The notes under the pieces were generated by a model, which did not search any database, was not told the origin of the DNA, and worked only from the letters and a program-made list of their open reading frames with translations. A program made the position numbers and the translations under genes. A stretch of 64,000 bases of DNA from JAQUBU01 sp036677685. GTDB taxonomy: Bacteria; Bacillota; Syntrophomonadia; Syntrophomonadales; Syntrophomonadaceae. Shown here piece by piece: positions 62,988 to 64,000 of the stretch. The DNA is taken from NCBI GenBank assembly GCA_036677685.1, contig JAVBWA010000013.1:1-64000 (forward strand), written 5' to 3'. The stretch's first letter is position 1. The number at the start of each line of letters is the position of its first letter.

Positions 62988-63234
62988 TGTCTTCACCTTC
63001 CAGCCTCATCTCTTCTTCTTTATATGCTGCATGACTTACTGCCAAAGGCTCTTTTGGCTTCAGCATCCCCCTGGCTCCCGCAACGGGATCGTCCGGCATA
63101 GGCATAATTACCAGGTGCCCTTCCCGTTCTGCAATCAGAACCTGACCAGGTGCTTTAATTCCATATTTTTTACGAAACTCAGCCGGAATAACAACCTGCC
63201 CTTTCTGAGTTACTTTTATAGCTCCCATAACCAT
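62980..63234 (-). CDS. AbrB/SpoVT-type antitoxin (VapB-like)
   Basis: An 84-residue protein with an AbrB swapped-hairpin DNA-binding domain: KVTQKGQVVIPAEFRKKYGI, then GHLVIMPMPDDP. The acidic C-terminal tail (EEEMRLEGEDND) is expected to wrap the toxin. It overlaps the toxin gene by eight bases. I start at the ATG at 63234 with GGGG six bases upstream; an ATG six bases earlier abuts that site. It probably also represses its own promoter. Confidence 0.87.
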   Translation of the reverse strand: MVMGAIKVTQKGQVVIPAEFRKKYGIKAPGQVLIAEREGHLVIMPMPDDPVAGARGMLKPKEPLAVSHAAYKEEEMRLEGEDND

Positions 63235-63443
63235 TAACATCCCCTTTTACCTTTTTATGTTATTATACCACAATTAACTAATGTGTACTACATTAATATT
63301 ATATGCAATACATAATTATTTTATGATATGCTTCAATGATTTATGGGATACTTTTTGAAGTTTTATTGTACTTTTACTAAAGGCATAAGCATCAGCTCCC
63401 CTCTTTGCACATAATTGTTCAACCCCATCCGATCTCCACAAAA
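63235..63443. other. AT-rich gap left of a terminator
   Basis: No gene is visible. It must contain the promoter of the toxin-antitoxin pair, but no good match to consensus stands out. Confidence 0.4.
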
Positions 63444-63467
63444 AAACAGCCTATAATTAGGCTGTTT
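63444..63467 (-). terminator. Terminator facing the window's right end
   Basis: On the minus strand AAACAGCCT and AGGCTGTTT flank a six-base loop and are followed by TTTTTTT. It must end a minus-strand transcript coming from 63.5 kb or beyond. Confidence 0.85.
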
Positions 63468-63576
63468 ATATCAGACTATATTGATCTTGCGGCTACCTTA
63501 TAAAAATCATCACTTTCTTTGGTTCAGATTAAAGGTATTTCTTGTTTATTGAAGAATATTTAGATAATATTGCCAT

Positions 63577-63771
63577 TTATAGCGGAAATGATTGCCATTT
63601 TGTATACACTGGTTCTATATATTTAAGTCCATCGGGAATATGGAATTCAATAATAATTACAATGGTTATCAGGAGATATACAATAATAAGAAAGGTTTCT
63701 GGAAATAGGATGATATTCTTAATAAGTTTTTTTATTAATGACTTAGCTTTTTGGCATTTCATATAAATCAT
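63577..63771 (-). CDS. Small membrane protein
   Basis: A 64-residue frame with a basic N-terminus and one transmembrane helix (TFLIIVYLLITIVIIIEF). The opening has AGGAAAAG just before the ATG. A strong minus-strand terminator lies 110 bases downstream, which supports a real transcript on this strand. Overlapping plus-strand frame 63542-63766 lacks a ribosome site. Function unknown. Confidence 0.5.
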   Translation of the reverse strand: MIYMKCQKAKSLIKKLIKNIILFPETFLIIVYLLITIVIIIEFHIPDGLKYIEPVYTKWQSFPL

Positions 63772-63795
63772 CTCTTTTCCTATTATTTTGATATC

Positions 63796-64000
63796 ATGTT
63801 TTTTTGGTTTTTTGTTTCGTACTTATTCTTTTTAATAGCAACTTTTATTATTAATGGGCAGCTTCGTTCAACCTTAAAAAAAAATCAAGGTAAGCTTCCC
63901 ATAACTAAAGCAAGCATCGTTTCTAACATTTTTATGTTTCTTGGCTTCTTGCCTATCTTTATGTTGCTTCTTTTTTATATTTACTCCGAACCCATGTCTA
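63796..64000 (+). CDS. Possible membrane protein, cut by the window edge
   Basis: An open plus-strand frame from the ATG at 63796 runs off the window. It reads MFFWFFVSYLFFLIATFII, then a polar loop and a second hydrophobic stretch (SNIFMFLGFLPIFMLLLFY). There is no clear ribosome site and the sequence is very AT-rich, so this is tentative. Confidence 0.4.
   Translation, partial: MFFWFFVSYLFFLIATFIINGQLRSTLKKNQGKLPITKASIVSNIFMFLGFLPIFMLLLFYIYSEPMS

Larger units (their letters stand above)
44553..64000. mobile_element. Integrative (conjugative or mobilizable) element, left end and interior
   Basis: The left end lies at about 44553, where a ferritin-like gene is broken and a large serine recombinase follows within 75 bases. 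Inside are a TraG/VirD4-type coupling protein, several element-type small proteins, AT-rich cargo genes, a repeat-rich GC stretch and a toxin-antitoxin pair. No relaxase or full type IV secretion set is visible, and the right attachment site is not in the window. The boundary is inferred, and the 55-64 kb genes may or may not belong. Confidence 0.65.

Noticed and set aside
1..64000. CRISPR arrays, rRNA and tRNA genes
   Set aside because: No regular spaced repeats and no recognised RNA gene were seen on either strand.

Overview
The window looks like a chromosome segment of an anaerobic, endospore-forming Clostridia-type Firmicute, possibly Syntrophomonadaceae or Peptococcaceae. That placement is inferred from an alpha/beta-type small acid-soluble spore protein gene, strong AGGAGG ribosome sites with many TTG/GTG starts, 2-hydroxyacyl-CoA dehydratase and acyl-CoA chemistry, and a sigma-54 regulatory circuit. 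No rRNA, tRNA or CRISPR array was seen.

Left part (1-18.4 kb). A membrane histidine kinase/NarL-type regulator pair is followed by a decayed piece of a sigma-54 activator gene, a MacB-type ABC exporter and an FMN-dependent oxidoreductase. The centrepiece is 6.2-18.4 kb. A five-gene minus-strand operon encodes two 2-hydroxyacyl-CoA dehydratase subunits, a CoA-transferase, an acyl-CoA dehydrogenase and a second CoA-transferase. It is divergent from the dehydratase-activator ATPase gene, which is followed by two transporter genes and, convergent to them, a PAS-AAA+-HTH sigma-54 activator gene. Both divergent transcripts start behind near-perfect -24/-12 promoters. I infer a sigma-54-controlled pathway in which a 2-hydroxyacid is activated to its CoA ester, dehydrated and reduced; the substrate cannot be read from sequence.

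Middle part (18.8-44.4 kb) is mostly housekeeping on the minus strand: pyruvate carboxylase; a GGDEF/HD-GYP protein overlapping an iron-type alcohol dehydrogenase; an SPFH protein with a ribbon-helix-helix partner; small zinc-ribbon proteins; a chemoreceptor; a Lon-like protease with a lipoprotein; AzlCD; a class A penicillin-binding protein; a PhoU-like protein; a radical SAM protein; the spore protein; MgtC; and GuaB. Several structured intergenic repeats occur here. At 42.4-42.7 kb there is a promoter-to-terminator unit with no convincing ORF and rich base pairing, a candidate non-coding RNA.

Right part (44.55 kb to the window edge) looks like an integrated conjugative or mobilizable element. 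A large serine recombinase abuts a ferritin-like gene that has lost its 5' half. Beyond it lie a TraG/VirD4-type coupling protein, accessory proteins, a self-regulated zinc-ribbon promoter, and a run of single AT-rich genes (DUF2971, an unknown membrane protein, a RES-domain protein) separated by a recurring hairpin motif. These are followed by a repeat-rich GC-rich stretch that could be an oriT or origin, an HD-GYP protein, a 1769-residue PKD surface protein, a stalk-domain protein and a VapBC-like toxin-antitoxin pair. The right end of the element is not in the window.
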